Below, piece by piece: positions 1-8,673 of a DNA stretch of 64,000 nt. Numbering within the stretch: position 1 is the stretch's first letter; each line of letters opens with the position of its first letter. Under the pieces are notes generated by a model, which ran no database searches, was not told the DNA's origin, and saw only the letters and a list, made by a program, of their open reading frames with translations. Both the position numbers and the translations under genes were made by a program. This DNA is from JAQVXR01 sp050945755. Its GTDB lineage: Bacteria; Bacillota; Dehalobacteriia; Dehalobacteriales; Dehalobacteriaceae. The stretch lies in assembly GCA_050945755.1 (NCBI GenBank), contig JBMNTN010000003.1, forward strand, positions 5,889 through 69,888, read 5' to 3'.

Positions 1-301
1 GACAGCCCATATTAATATCTATCATATGGGCACCTTTGCTGTAAATTATTTTAGCCGCCTTAGCCATTACATCCGGCTCCGAGCCAAAAAGTTGCACACA
101 AACCGGATATTCTTCTCCTTCAATATCTAATAGTTCCAGGGTGTTTTTGTTAGAATAAATTAGAGCTTTGTCACTCACCATTTCAGTGCAAACCATCGCA
201 GCACCCATAGACTTAAGAATCTCCCGGAAAGCTTTATCGGTAATTCCCGCCATAGGAGCAGTAATTACCGGGGTTTCAAGTTTTATCTTATCAATCTCCA
301 C
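1..301 (-). CDS. dusB: tRNA-dihydrouridine synthase, 5' part only (DusB family)
   Basis: This flavoenzyme reduces uridine to dihydrouridine in the D-loop of tRNAs. Only the first 100 codons lie in the window; the rest runs off the left edge. Visible signatures are the FMN-barrel start ITAPMAGITDKAFR, the segment CTEMVSDKALIYSN, and INMGC at the very edge. That last Cys is at the position of the catalytic Cys of Dus enzymes. The start is uncertain: no ATG is available, GTG at 301 gives the expected short N-terminus, and TTG at 304 is the alternative. The gene follows coaX by about 25 bp on the same strand and is probably co-transcribed with it. dusB also lies just after the fol genes in the B. 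subtilis order, which supports the call. Confidence 0.9.
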   Translation of the reverse strand, partial: MEIDKIKLETPVITAPMAGITDKAFREILKSMGAAMVCTEMVSDKALIYSNKNTLELLDIEGEEYPVCVQLFGSEPDVMAKAAKIIYSKGAHMIDINMGC

Positions 302-326
302 CAAATGTTCACCAAACAATCTAATC

Positions 327-1091
327 TTAGTTATTTTTCATATAGATAATTCTAAGTCCTTTTAACGTCAACCAAGGTTCTACCTTTTGAATTGTTTCAG
401 ATTCAGAAGCAATTAGTTCAGCAAGTCCCCCGGTGGCCACAACGAAAGCATCCTCGCCAAGCTCTTTTTTCATCCTTTTGACGATACCGTCTACCTGCCC
501 GACAAAACCATAGATAATCCCCGCCTGTAATCCGTTTACCGTATTTTTTGAAATGATATGATGCGGTTTAATCAGTTCCACCCGGGGAAGTTTAGCTGCT
601 CGAGCAAATAATGCTTCGGTGGAAATGCCGATTCCCGGGGAGATCGCCCCCCCAATATATTCCCCTTGCCGGGATACTACATCAAAGGTGGTTGCTGTGC
701 CAAAATCCACTATCACCAGCGGCGATCCATACATTTCATAAGCTGCCACGGCATTTACTATCCGGTCAGCGCCAACTTCCCGAGGATTATCAAACTTTAC
801 CGGCATCCCGGTTTTTATTCCTGGCCCAACTACCAGCGGTTCGATGTTAAAATACTCCCGGGACATTTTTACAAGCGCCGACATCAGGGGTGGAACAACC
901 GAGGCAATAGCAATAGCATTAATATCGGTTAAGCTATGCCCACGATAATCAAAAAGATTCTTCATCAAAATACCATATTCATCAGCCGTTTTCTGCCGGT
1001 CTGTAGAAACTCGCCAGTGCTCAATCAATTGATCGCCTTGATAAATTCCAAGGACAATATTCGTATTTCCGGCGTCAATGGCAAGCAGCAT
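327..1091 (-). CDS. coaX: Type III pantothenate kinase
   Basis: Catalyses ATP-dependent phosphorylation of pantothenate, the first step of coenzyme A synthesis, in the cytoplasm. The protein has 254 residues, typical of CoaX. It opens with the phosphate-binding strand LLAIDAGNTNIVLGIY and has PREVGADRIVNA around residue 103 and DFGTATTFDVV around 129, all characteristic of the ASKHA-fold type III enzymes. Such enzymes usually need a monovalent cation and resist CoA feedback. panC and panD, which supply pantothenate, lie 8 kb away on the same strand. dusB follows closely. The 100 bp upstream show no clear promoter. Confidence 0.96.
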   Translation of the reverse strand: MLLAIDAGNTNIVLGIYQGDQLIEHWRVSTDRQKTADEYGILMKNLFDYRGHSLTDINAIAIASVVPPLMSALVKMSREYFNIEPLVVGPGIKTGMPVKFDNPREVGADRIVNAVAAYEMYGSPLVIVDFGTATTFDVVSRQGEYIGGAISPGIGISTEALFARAAKLPRVELIKPHHIISKNTVNGLQAGIIYGFVGQVDGIVKRMKKELGEDAFVVATGGLAELIASESETIQKVEPWLTLKGLRIIYMKNN

Positions 1092-1193
1092 AAATGCTTC
1101 ACCAGCTTTCCTAATTATTTCCGTTAAAAGGACATTATATCTCAGACCACAGTTATTTTATCAAATTGATGCCATAGCGTGCAACATTTACCA

Positions 1194-1523
1194 TCAAGGC
1201 ATTACCTGTTGAAGCAGCGCCATTGTTATCATCCCTATTGCCAAAGAATATCCCAGGCTTTTTGTTTTCCATGCTACTGCAATCGTAGGAACGGCACAGA
1301 GCAAATTTAAATTGTGCACAGACAAAAAAACAGGATGTCCGTTACCGGAAAGAAGCGCGGGAACAACAATGGCAGCCATGGTGGCTACCGGTATATAAGA
1401 GAGCCAGTCCTCAACCAACTTAGGCAAAGAGAACCTATTTAAAAGCACGGCAGGAATAAAACGAAATAAAAAGTTTACAATTCCCAGCATAAGAATTACG
1501 AATATAATCAACCTGGAATCCAT
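1194..1523 (-). CDS. azlD: AzlD-type small membrane subunit of a branched-chain amino acid exporter
   Basis: A 109-residue protein with about four hydrophobic segments, the size and profile of AzlD. In other Firmicutes AzlD works with AzlC to export branched-chain amino acids and analogues such as 4-azaleucine; that role is family knowledge. A typical motif is RFIPAVLLNRFSLPKLVEDWLSYIPVATMAA near residues 22-52. The start codon lies inside the end of azlC, a 16-bp overlap, so the two are translationally coupled and very probably form one complex. Confidence 0.85.
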   Translation of the reverse strand: MDSRLIIFVILMLGIVNFLFRFIPAVLLNRFSLPKLVEDWLSYIPVATMAAIVVPALLSGNGHPVFLSVHNLNLLCAVPTIAVAWKTKSLGYSLAIGMITMALLQQVMP

Positions 1524-2188
1524 TTTTGTAGTGCCACCCCCACTGTTGCCGCTGCTATCGTTGCTAAAATTACATTCGCTTGGGATACTCCCACGGAAAG
1601 CAATAAAACAGACACAATCCCTGCTAATAATCCGACCAGTAATGCCTTCCTGTTTCCTGCAGTCATGAAAAATAAAGCAATAAACATGGCCGGCAGAGCA
1701 AAGTTAAGACCCAACAATTCCATGTTAGGAATAAAATTCCCCAGAGCTGTCCCTAACATAGTACTACTGATCCAAACCAGGTGAGAAGTTACATTTAGGG
1801 GAAGCCAAAATCTTTTATCTACCGGATGCTCTTGAAAGTGGGCAGAAGCAACAACAAATGTCTCATCTGTGATACCCTGGCACACTAAGGCCGCTGCCCA
1901 TCGGGGAAGCCTTTTTATATGTTTCGTTAGGGCGGCACTGAACAGCATGTAACGAGAATTCACCAGCATAATGGTAGCGATAATTCCCCAAAAGCCAACA
2001 TCTCCGATCATAAGCGCAACAGCTATAAACTGTCCGGAGCCGGAAAAAATCAACAAGGACATTAAACCTACTTGCCCAATGGTTAAACCTGCATCCTGAG
2101 CAATCACCCCAAATGCCAATCCTAAAGGAAAATACCCCAGCCCGATGGGGGCCGCTTTTTGTATCCCTTGCTTAATTAATGAGTTCAT
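1508..2188 (-). CDS. azlC: AzlC family branched-chain amino acid permease
   Basis: Integral membrane protein of 226 residues, the large subunit of the AzlCD exporter pair. The N-terminus carries the family signature GYFPLGLAFGVIAQDAGL, followed by several hydrophobic helices and CQGITDETFVVASAHFQ around residue 105. I place the start at the ATG at 2188, because GGGAG sits 8-9 bases upstream. An in-frame ATG at 2203 has no ribosome site. A TATAAT-like -10 sits at 2220-2225 on the minus strand, but its -35 is weak. The substrate could differ from branched-chain amino acids. Confidence 0.87.
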   Translation of the reverse strand: MNSLIKQGIQKAAPIGLGYFPLGLAFGVIAQDAGLTIGQVGLMSLLIFSGSGQFIAVALMIGDVGFWGIIATIMLVNSRYMLFSAALTKHIKRLPRWAAALVCQGITDETFVVASAHFQEHPVDKRFWLPLNVTSHLVWISSTMLGTALGNFIPNMELLGLNFALPAMFIALFFMTAGNRKALLVGLLAGIVSVLLLSVGVSQANVILATIAAATVGVALQKWIPG

Positions 2189-2301
2189 TATCTTGTCTCC
2201 CATAGGTTATTCGCTGTTTATTATAACATAAAAATAAAAAGCCCTATCCCCTATTTTATTTTTGTTATCAAATAAAAGCGAAAACCCCAGCCGCTTATAA
2301 A

Positions 2302-2850
2302 TCAGTAAACCCAATTCGGATAAACTTTAACCACCGCTTTACGCACTGCGCTGCCAATATAAGCCCCGCATACAATTTTTATCAAGTCAAAAGGAAGAAA
2401 AGGTGCCACCCCAATGAAAAAAGCTTCTTTAAAAGAAAGATCCAAAACAAATTTTATTTGAACCCAACCGGTAGCATAAAAAATAATCAAGCCCACAACC
2501 ATCGATCCAAGGGTTTTCAGATAAGAAAGCTCTTTCGTTTTCTCCACGATTCTTCCGATAATAAATGCAGCGAGAATAAAGCCAAAGATATAACCTCCTT
2601 TTGGCCCAAGCAAAACTCCAAGGCCTGCTTCCCCTTGGGCAAAAACAGGTAACCCTACTAATCCCATCAAAGTATAAACCACAATAGCCATTGCTCCGCG
2701 TTTGCTTCCCAAAATCACCCCTGTTAAAAAAACGGCTAAAGACTGCAAAGTAACCGGCACGGGGGTAAATGGCAAGGGAACTGCTATTTGAGATAAAATT
2801 GCCATTAAGGCAGCAAATAACGCTGCTGTAGTCATGGTCCTAAGTTTCAA
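2302..2850 (-). CDS. bioY: BioY, biotin-specific S component of an ECF transporter
   Basis: Membrane protein of 182 residues that captures biotin and usually works with a shared ECF energising module (EcfA, EcfA', EcfT), none of which is in this window. It shows about six hydrophobic segments and the BioY hallmark VPLPFTPVPVTLQSLAVFLTG near residues 24-44. The start is read as TTG at 2850, with AGGAG ten bases upstream; an ATG at 2835 is the alternative. It has its own promoter overlapped by a BirA operator, so biotin-charged BirA, encoded immediately upstream, should repress it. No biotin synthesis genes are present here. Confidence 0.93.
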   Translation of the reverse strand: MKLRTMTTAALFAALMAILSQIAVPLPFTPVPVTLQSLAVFLTGVILGSKRGAMAIVVYTLMGLVGLPVFAQGEAGLGVLLGPKGGYIFGFILAAFIIGRIVEKTKELSYLKTLGSMVVGLIIFYATGWVQIKFVLDLSFKEAFFIGVAPFLPFDLIKIVCGAYIGSAVRKAVVKVYPNWVY

Positions 2851-2870
2851 TTTTGATCATCTCCTAAAAT

Positions 2871-2907
2871 AATATATGTAAACGTCTTCTTTTTTGTAAG
2901 TTGACAA
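2871..2907 (-). promoter_or_regulatory. bioY promoter with overlapping BirA operator
   Basis: On the minus strand a -35-like TTACAA (2894-2899) is separated by 17 bp from a -10-like TATATT (2871-2876). Overlapping them is an imperfect inverted repeat, GTCAAC-N16-GTTTAC (2878-2905). This fits the known Firmicute BirA box, GTTAAC-N(14-16)-GTTAAC, with two mismatches. Binding here would block RNA polymerase directly. Confidence 0.72.
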
Positions 2908-2926
2908 TACACGCAAAAAAATTAGC

Positions 2927-3886
2927 TTACCGCAAAGTAACATCTCCGGCGGTAATCTTTTTAATGCTGCCACCGATTTTTCTGACAACAAGCAGTCCGT
3001 TTTCATCAATATCTTCAGCAATCCCCTCAACGACTTCCCCCAAGGTGTTCACAGTAACCTTTTGCCCCAGGTTGACGGAATGCCTCTTCCATTCGTTTCT
3101 AATTGCGCTAAAACCGTCATTGATCCATTTAAAATAGTATTTTTCCAGTGAATTTAAAACTGCACCTGCGATTTTTGCCCGATTGAACTTTTTTTCTGCT
3201 TCCAGTGTTAGCGAAGTTGCAATCTCTCTAATATCCTCCGGAAAAATTTCTTGACTAATATTCAGACCCATACCCACAACCACATAGTGAACTCGATCCA
3301 TATCCGCTTTCATTTCTGTAAGGATGCCACAAACCTTTTTTCGATTTAACAAAATATCATTAGGCCATTTTATTCCGGGGTTAAGACCGGTTTCCATTAT
3401 TATTGCCTCGGCTACTGCCGTAGCAGTGATTAATGTTAATTTTGGGGCATCGGCAGGAACAATCTTCGGTCTTAAAATCACCGACATCCAGAGACCGGTT
3501 TGAGCAGGAGAATACCACTCTCTCCCTAAGCGCCCCCTACCGGCGGTCTGGCTTTCCGCCAACACTACAGCACCATCCTGCGCCCCGTTTTCCGCCTTCT
3601 CTCTGGCCTCCCGGTTAGTAGATGAAACGGAAGGCAAATAAAAGATTTCTCCTCCCAAAATCCGGGTGGATAAAAATTCTCTAACTTCCGCAGGGTAGAG
3701 GCAGTCCGGCACTTGGATTAAACGGTAACCGGTTTTTGTCTGAGAATCAATTTTATACCCCTCTGCTTTTAATGTCTTAATATGTTTCCAGACAGCAGTA
3801 CGGGAAACCCCCAAAAGGCTGCTGATTTCCTCGCCGGAAAGATAACCGCTACTCTGTTTTAATAAACGCAATACTTCGTTTTTCAT
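2927..3886 (-). CDS. birA: Bifunctional biotin-protein ligase / biotin operon repressor
   Basis: A 319-residue protein. The N-terminal winged helix (residues 1-65) contains LSGEEISSLLGVSRTAVWKHIK. The ligase core has SSTNREA near 100, the biotinyl-AMP loop GRGRLGREWYSP around 132, KWPNDILLN near 188 and a C-terminal SH3-like cap. It attaches biotin to carboxylase carrier proteins. Because the HTH domain is present, it can also act as a transcriptional repressor. A perfect palindromic operator lies in its own promoter and a second one before bioY, so it should autoregulate and control biotin uptake. Confidence 0.95.
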   Translation of the reverse strand: MKNEVLRLLKQSSGYLSGEEISSLLGVSRTAVWKHIKTLKAEGYKIDSQTKTGYRLIQVPDCLYPAEVREFLSTRILGGEIFYLPSVSSTNREAREKAENGAQDGAVVLAESQTAGRGRLGREWYSPAQTGLWMSVILRPKIVPADAPKLTLITATAVAEAIIMETGLNPGIKWPNDILLNRKKVCGILTEMKADMDRVHYVVVGMGLNISQEIFPEDIREIATSLTLEAEKKFNRAKIAGAVLNSLEKYYFKWINDGFSAIRNEWKRHSVNLGQKVTVNTLGEVVEGIAEDIDENGLLVVRKIGGSIKKITAGDVTLR

Positions 3887-3891
3887 TTATC

Positions 3892-3948
3892 GTTAACCTC
3901 AAATTTTTGTTTGGTTAACATTATATCACCTGTTTTAAGATTTTCCAA
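3892..3948 (-). promoter_or_regulatory. birA promoter and BirA operator
   Basis: On the minus strand TTGGAA (3943-3948) lies 17 bp from TATAAT (3920-3925). Just downstream is a symmetric operator with two GTTAAC half-sites (3892-3897 and 3914-3919) separated by 16 bp. It overlaps the expected transcription start. It matches the Firmicute BirA box and implies autorepression. Confidence 0.8.
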
Positions 3949-3971
3949 GCAAAAGTTTTCCAAACAAATAA

Positions 3972-4025
3972 AAAATTCCTAAACCCTAGATAGTGATCTT
4001 TACTTTCTCCTAGTTTAGGAATTTT
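3972..4025. terminator. Long stem-loop terminator below cadA
   Basis: Arms AAATTCCTAAAC and GTTTAGGAATTT (12 bp, extended by CTAG pairs) enclose about 28 bases. On the minus strand the stem is followed by TTTTTTATTTG. It would end the cadC-cadA transcript and insulate birA. Confidence 0.75.
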
Positions 4026-4122
4026 ATAAAATACATTTTATGATTAGTTCAAAATTCATCCGCCTAAATCAAGACTTAATTATATTAAAGTAATCTCACC
4101 GGACCGGTGCATGCACAGCCCT

Positions 4123-6339
4123 TCAGGTACTGGAACAAGCGCAGGCAACTTCCGGCATTTTTTTTGGTAGTCTGCGTTTGTACCGAACCAACCTCATCCC
4201 GTTAAGGGTCACCAAAACATTCGCCCCCATATCCGCCATGATAGCAACCCACAAAGTCAACCAACCGGGAAATACCGCCAATAATGCTAACAGTTTAATT
4301 CCTAATGCAAAACCGATATTTTGTTTAATTACTTTAATAGACTGCCGACTTAATTCAACGGCAAAAGGCAGTTTTCCTAAATCGTCAGCCATCAAGGCAA
4401 TATCAGCTGCCTCCAAAGCAGCATCTGTTCCGGCAACTCCCATCGCTATGGAAACATCCGCTGCTGCCAATGCAGGGGCATCGTTAATACCATCCCCCAC
4501 CATCATTACTACCGAACGGCTATTCTTAAGTTTTTGAATTTTCGTCACTTTCTCTTGAGGCAACATACCTGCAAAAACCGTATCCACACCAATTTTCTGG
4601 GCAATCGCCCCTGCTGCCGCAGGACTATCTCCGGTAAGCATAACAGTCCGTTTTATGCCCATTTCCTTTAAAGATCTGATTACAGAAAAGGACTCTTTTC
4701 TAATCTTATCCGTTAGAACAATCAGCCCAAAAATATCATTATCTTTACCTACTATTACCACCGTATTCCCTTCCTCTTCCTGGCGCATCAGATCATTTTG
4801 CACCCGGGTTGGCAGGGATGAGGGAAACATCATTTTGTTGCCCACCTTTACTACATTGCCGTTCACTTCCCCATGGGCTCCTTTACCAGGTAAAGCCAAG
4901 AAATTTTGCACCGGTTTGGTTTTTAAATTTCTTCTTTTCACCTCCCGGAGGATAGCATCTCCTAAAGGATGTTCGGAAAAACGTTCAACACTACCGGCCA
5001 GCGCCAGAACATTATCTGCATTCCCTTGATAGCTGATAACACGATACACAGATGGGAGACCTTTAGTTAAAGTGCCGGTTTTATCAAAGGCAGCTACATT
5101 TACTTCTCCCAACCGTTCGAGATGAATTCCGCCTTTAATCAGTACACCGTTTTTGGCAGCATTTGTAATAGCGGAAACAATCACTACCGGAGTAGTAATT
5201 ACCAGAGCACAGGGGCAAGCCACCACCAAAAGAGCCAGTCCCCGATATATCCACTCATGCCAAGCCTGACCAAATAAAAGCGGGGGTATCAGAATAATCA
5301 GAGCAGCAAGAGCAATCACCACCGGGGTATAATAGTACGCAAACCTATCAATAAATGATTGGACCGTGACCTTCTTATTTTGAGCCTCATCTACCAATTG
5401 AATAATCTTTGCTAAGGTAGTTTCATTATTTTCTTTCGTCACCCGAACTTTAATCGCCCCGGCCTGGTTAATAGTCCCGGCAAAAACTTCACTACCGATG
5501 CCTTTACTTACCGGCACAGATTCACCGGTAATTGGGGCTTGGTTAACATCAGTATGCCCCTCTAGTACAATACCGTCTATGGGAATCCTTTCACCAGGTT
5601 TCACTAATACCTCATCGTTCACCTGAACTTCGTCTACGGGAACTTGCTTTTCACCGGTTTTTTCAATCAGTGTGGCCACCTTTGGGGTCATGTCCATAAG
5701 AGTTCTTAAAGAATGCCGGGCCTTATCAGCTGTGTAGGATTCTAAAAGGCCGGAAACAGCAAAAAGAAATGCCACCGTCGCTCCTTCTGTCCATTCTCCA
5801 ATCAACAAAGCCCCCAGCACCGCTACCGACATCAAAACGCTCATATCAAAATGTAGTTTAAAAACATTAATAAAGCCTTTGCGAAAGGTTTTAAAACCTC
5901 CAATCACAATCGCAGCAAGAAAAAAGAGATTTTCCCATGGAAAGCCGGATAGATGAATCACCCACCCTACCAAAAGAGCTGCCCCAGAGGCAAAAGCCGC
6001 TATCCATTCAACCCTGCTGCCGGAATCATGCTTAATGCTCTCATTTGTTCCTTCAGGAAACACTTCAATATTTTCAAAACTCCCCGCCTCTCGCAGCGCC
6101 TGGATTCCTACATTTCCTACAACCTTAAGCTTTGCTGAAGAAAAATACACCTGAGCATTTACCACTCCGGGTATTTTTTTTACCAAGTTTTCAAATTTTT
6201 TGGCACAGTCGGCACAGTCCAAATTATGCAAACGATAAACAGTTTCCCGGGGACGCGTCAAGACACCGGCATCCTCGGCTGCCCAAGGAGCTGGGCCGGT
6301 TTTTAAAGAGGTTTTTTTCAGTCTTTTGCTATCTGCCAT
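4123..6339 (-). CDS. cadA: Heavy-metal P1B-type ATPase (Cd/Zn/Pb exporter)
   Basis: ATP-driven efflux pump of 738 residues in the cytoplasmic membrane. Domains in order: an N-terminal metal-binding HMA domain with NLDCADC (Cys42, Cys45), paired hydrophobic helices, the actuator TGES motif, the CPC translocation motif in VVACPCALV (375-377), the phosphorylation site DKTGTLT (Asp419), SEHPLGDA in the nucleotide domain, and GDGINDAPAL. CPC with HMA indicates soft divalent metals, most likely Cd, Zn and Pb. The C-terminus ends with a CAC metal-ligand-like motif. The start is the ATG at 6339, with AGGAGG nine bases upstream, which overlaps cadC by 11 bp. The pair forms an operon controlled by CadC. 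Confidence 0.95.
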   Translation of the reverse strand: MADSKRLKKTSLKTGPAPWAAEDAGVLTRPRETVYRLHNLDCADCAKKFENLVKKIPGVVNAQVYFSSAKLKVVGNVGIQALREAGSFENIEVFPEGTNESIKHDSGSRVEWIAAFASGAALLVGWVIHLSGFPWENLFFLAAIVIGGFKTFRKGFINVFKLHFDMSVLMSVAVLGALLIGEWTEGATVAFLFAVSGLLESYTADKARHSLRTLMDMTPKVATLIEKTGEKQVPVDEVQVNDEVLVKPGERIPIDGIVLEGHTDVNQAPITGESVPVSKGIGSEVFAGTINQAGAIKVRVTKENNETTLAKIIQLVDEAQNKKVTVQSFIDRFAYYYTPVVIALAALIILIPPLLFGQAWHEWIYRGLALLVVACPCALVITTPVVIVSAITNAAKNGVLIKGGIHLERLGEVNVAAFDKTGTLTKGLPSVYRVISYQGNADNVLALAGSVERFSEHPLGDAILREVKRRNLKTKPVQNFLALPGKGAHGEVNGNVVKVGNKMMFPSSLPTRVQNDLMRQEEEGNTVVIVGKDNDIFGLIVLTDKIRKESFSVIRSLKEMGIKRTVMLTGDSPAAAGAIAQKIGVDTVFAGMLPQEKVTKIQKLKNSRSVVMMVGDGINDAPALAAADVSIAMGVAGTDAALEAADIALMADDLGKLPFAVELSRQSIKVIKQNIGFALGIKLLALLAVFPGWLTLWVAIMADMGANVLVTLNGMRLVRYKRRLPKKMPEVACACSST

Positions 6340-6694
6340 GATGCTTACCCTCCTGTAAATGTTCAAATGCTTGATTAATCAATGACAAAACATGCTCGTC
6401 GTCTAAAGAATAATAAACCATCTTACCTCGTTTTTCATATTTGGCAAGACCCATTTGCCGAAGCAGTCTTAGATGATGGGATGCATTGGCCACGGAAGTG
6501 TCGATAATATTAGCTACATCACATACACAGAGCTCACCTTCAGTTGCTAAGGCATAGGCAATTTTGACCCGCGTGTCATCTGCCAATGCTTTAAAAATAT
6601 CTGCTAAGCCCATTGTATTTTTTATTTTTTTCTTTACCCGATTAACTTTTTCAATATCAAAACAGAAAATTTCACAAACATCCCGTTCTGTCAT
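6329..6694 (-). CDS. cadC: CadC, ArsR/SmtB-family metal-sensing repressor
   Basis: Dimeric winged-helix repressor of 121 residues, strongly resembling CadC of staphylococcal plasmid pI258. It has the N-terminal pair in VCEIFCFDIEKVNR and ELCVCD in the alpha-3 helix, the four Cys that bind Cd/Pb in CadC. The DNA-reading helix is DTSVANASHHLRLLRQMG. Metal binding should release it from the operator and induce cadA. Of two adjacent ATGs, the second (6694) is better placed behind GGAGG. It is the promoter-proximal gene of the operon. Confidence 0.94.
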   Translation of the reverse strand: MTERDVCEIFCFDIEKVNRVKKKIKNTMGLADIFKALADDTRVKIAYALATEGELCVCDVANIIDTSVANASHHLRLLRQMGLAKYEKRGKMVYYSLDDEHVLSLINQAFEHLQEGKHHGR

Positions 6695-6715
6695 CATTAT
6701 CCTCCAAATTTAAAC

Positions 6716-6767
6716 ATTCAAATAACTGTTTTAATATTATTATATGATTACCCTTAATCACGGTCAA
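6716..6767 (-). promoter_or_regulatory. cadC-cadA promoter and CadC operator
   Basis: On the minus strand TTGACC (6762-6767) and TATAAT (6739-6744) are 17 bp apart. Just downstream, TATTTGAAT (6716-6724) matches one arm of the known cad operator; the opposite arm is degenerate. The operator lies over the transcription start, as expected for repression. Confidence 0.78.
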
Positions 6768-6786
6768 TCATTTTTTGTCGACCACA

Positions 6787-6813
6787 TAAAAAAACCTGGA
6801 AAGCTCTCCAGGT
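6787..6813 (-). terminator. Terminator of the D-aminoacylase gene
   Basis: Minus-strand stem ACCTGGA/TCCAGGT with a six-base loop, followed by seven T residues, 10 bp after the stop codon. Confidence 0.85.
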
Positions 6814-6823
6814 CATGTTTTCT

Positions 6824-8215
6824 TTATTCCCAACTATGTCTCAAAGGAATCCCCGCCATTATACCGGTGATTTCCCCTTCGGCTAAAGCCAGCTTACCAT
6901 TGACAAAAACATATTTCATCCCATTGGACAAAAGATTTGGATTGGTCCGGCTAGCGTTTTCCATCACCCCGTCGAGATTAAAAACAGCAAGGTCCGCTTT
7001 TTTGCCGACAGCGATCATTCCCCTATCGTCTAAGTTCAGTCGTTTGGCCGGCATTAGAGTCATTTTGTGCACAGCCTGCTCCAGGCTTAAAACCTTTTGA
7101 TCTCTGACATAGAGAGACAATATCCTACTATAGTTGGCATAGGCTCGCGGATGGCTGGCAACTCCCCGCGTCGTAAGGCCGGAATCAGATCCGATCATAA
7201 TTAATGGATGTCCTAGGGCAAGAAGCATATCCTCCTCATTCATAGATTCCTTCACCTTGTCCCGGGCTTGATCATTACTGGAGTAAGTATATCCGTATAC
7301 GTCTCCGGTTATATCCAGGCCTTGGCTACGGGCTTGTTCCACCAGTTGAAGCACTTGAGGCATTTTACCCCAGTTCTTATTCCCTGCTATTTTGACATGA
7401 GAATACTGGACAGGTACACCTGCCTTAAATCCAATAGAAATGGCTTCTTTAACTGCCGAAATAACCCGGTTTCCCTCATCCCTAATATGTGTGGCATAAT
7501 AACCATTAAAGTCTTTTACAACCTGACAGAGTTCCACCAGTTCTTGCCCGGTCGCAAGGGACTGGGGGTAATAACTTAAGCCCACCGACAATCCGAAAGC
7601 CCCTTCCCTCATTCCTCTGGCCAGAATTTCCTTCATTTGATTAATTTCATTCCCGCCGACGTTACCAGGCTCTTTATCAATAACCGCCCGGCGCAAACTC
7701 TTATAGCCAACCAAGGTCCCTACATTTATCGGACATGATTGAAGGGAATCAAGATATTTCCCGATAGAGGTCGGGGCAGTTCCACAGTTTCCTGTGATAT
7801 GAGTCGTCACCCCTTGTTCCAAAACCATCTCTCCCATACCGCCCGCTGCCCAGTAGTCTTCCGTATGGGTATGAATATCAATGAATCCTGGGGAAATAAC
7901 CAGCCCAGCAGCATTAATATACTTAGCACCGGGAGTTACCATAAACTCTCCTACCGCAACGATTGTATCCCCCTTGATACCCACATTGCCGGTATATGGG
8001 AAAGAGCCTGTTCCATCAACAATCAACCCATCAGTCAAAACATAGTCACAGTCGATATTAGGAACAACCGGCTCTGCAAGAACGGATTCTGCCATTTCTT
8101 CTTCAGACTGTGAGGAGTATACATAGCCATAAACATAATCCCAATTTAAAAAACTGATTAAAGCTAACATTAAAAGCAGTCCGGCTAAAACCATTTTCCA
8201 TGTTAACAGCTTCAT
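6824..8215 (-). CDS. Membrane-anchored N-acyl-D-amino-acid deacylase (amidohydrolase)
   Basis: A 463-residue amidohydrolase related to D-aminoacylases, which hydrolyse N-acyl-D-amino acids. Residues 5-24 form a hydrophobic signal anchor, so the enzyme probably faces outside. Metal-site motifs are visible: DIHTHTED near 114, THITGNCG near 138 (the Cys ligand motif of D-aminoacylases), ATHIRDEG near 243, QYSHVKIAG near 272 and GSDSGL near 347. The substrate could be a D-amino-acid conjugate from peptidoglycan or antibiotics; that is inference. It is monocistronic with its own terminator. A D-hydantoinase-like or dipeptidase role is less likely, given the GNCG motif. Confidence 0.86.
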   Translation of the reverse strand: MKLLTWKMVLAGLLLMLALISFLNWDYVYGYVYSSQSEEEMAESVLAEPVVPNIDCDYVLTDGLIVDGTGSFPYTGNVGIKGDTIVAVGEFMVTPGAKYINAAGLVISPGFIDIHTHTEDYWAAGGMGEMVLEQGVTTHITGNCGTAPTSIGKYLDSLQSCPINVGTLVGYKSLRRAVIDKEPGNVGGNEINQMKEILARGMREGAFGLSVGLSYYPQSLATGQELVELCQVVKDFNGYYATHIRDEGNRVISAVKEAISIGFKAGVPVQYSHVKIAGNKNWGKMPQVLQLVEQARSQGLDITGDVYGYTYSSNDQARDKVKESMNEEDMLLALGHPLIMIGSDSGLTTRGVASHPRAYANYSRILSLYVRDQKVLSLEQAVHKMTLMPAKRLNLDDRGMIAVGKKADLAVFNLDGVMENASRTNPNLLSNGMKYVFVNGKLALAEGEITGIMAGIPLRHSWE

Positions 8216-8297
8216 ATCTTTTCCCCAACTTTAGTTAATAATCACCAATTCGCTTTGACACTTAAGTAATCCTTTTAAAAAGCGTTATGAAAAGCAC

Positions 8298-8317
8298 AAA
8301 AAAACGGGCCATGGCCC
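8298..8317 (-). terminator. Short GC hairpin with T-run after the small membrane gene
   Basis: The palindrome GGGCCATGGCCC is followed on the minus strand by seven T residues, just after the stop at 8325. The stem is only four to five pairs, so it is weaker than its neighbours. Confidence 0.5.
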
Positions 8318-8324
8318 AATATCT

Positions 8325-8519
8325 TTAGGGGTCCTCATCCCACTCTTCTTCAGTGCCCCAGGTATTTATTACTTTCCACATCTCGATTATTATCATTAAG
8401 GAAACAGTCCCCAGGCCAATCCAAACTACAGCATGCAGAATTGGAGAGGGCATAAAAAAACATATCGCCGACAATCCCAAAAAAGCACCACAGACAAGTT
8501 TGAAAAACCGTCGTTGCAT
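8325..8519 (-). CDS. Small two-helix membrane protein, function unknown
   Basis: Predicted 64-residue protein: a basic start (MQRRFFKL), two hydrophobic helices (about 8-25 and 29-48) and a very acidic tail ending EEEWDEDP. I recognise no family. The start is taken at ATG 8519, preceded by GGGAGG about 11 bases upstream. The frame extends further upstream to 8651, but that part contains the terminator of the pan genes and is probably not translated. Coding status is moderate: the composition and tail look real, but there is no homology evidence. Confidence 0.5.
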   Translation of the reverse strand: MQRRFFKLVCGAFLGLSAICFFMPSPILHAVVWIGLGTVSLMIIIEMWKVINTWGTEEEWDEDP

Positions 8520-8589
8520 GTCCCCGGGCACCTCCCGTTTTTTGCTGTATTTTATACTTATGTATGCCTGAAAGCATGAATAAAAGAAC

Positions 8590-8611
8590 AAAGAGAAGCC
8601 AAATTCTCTTT
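8590..8611 (-). terminator. Terminator of the panC-panD operon
   Basis: Minus-strand stem AAAGAGAA/TTCTCTTT with a six-base loop, then GTTCTTTTA, about 60 bp after the panD stop. The stem is AT-rich but perfect. Confidence 0.6.
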
Positions 8612-8673
8612 GCCTTCTCTTAATTAATAGTTCCGACAGCATTTTCCCCATCCCTGCGGTTTTAAAGATCTAT

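Noticed and set aside
8520..8651. N-terminal extension of the 64-residue membrane protein
   Set aside because: The extension contains the pan operon terminator and there is a better ribosome site before ATG 8519.
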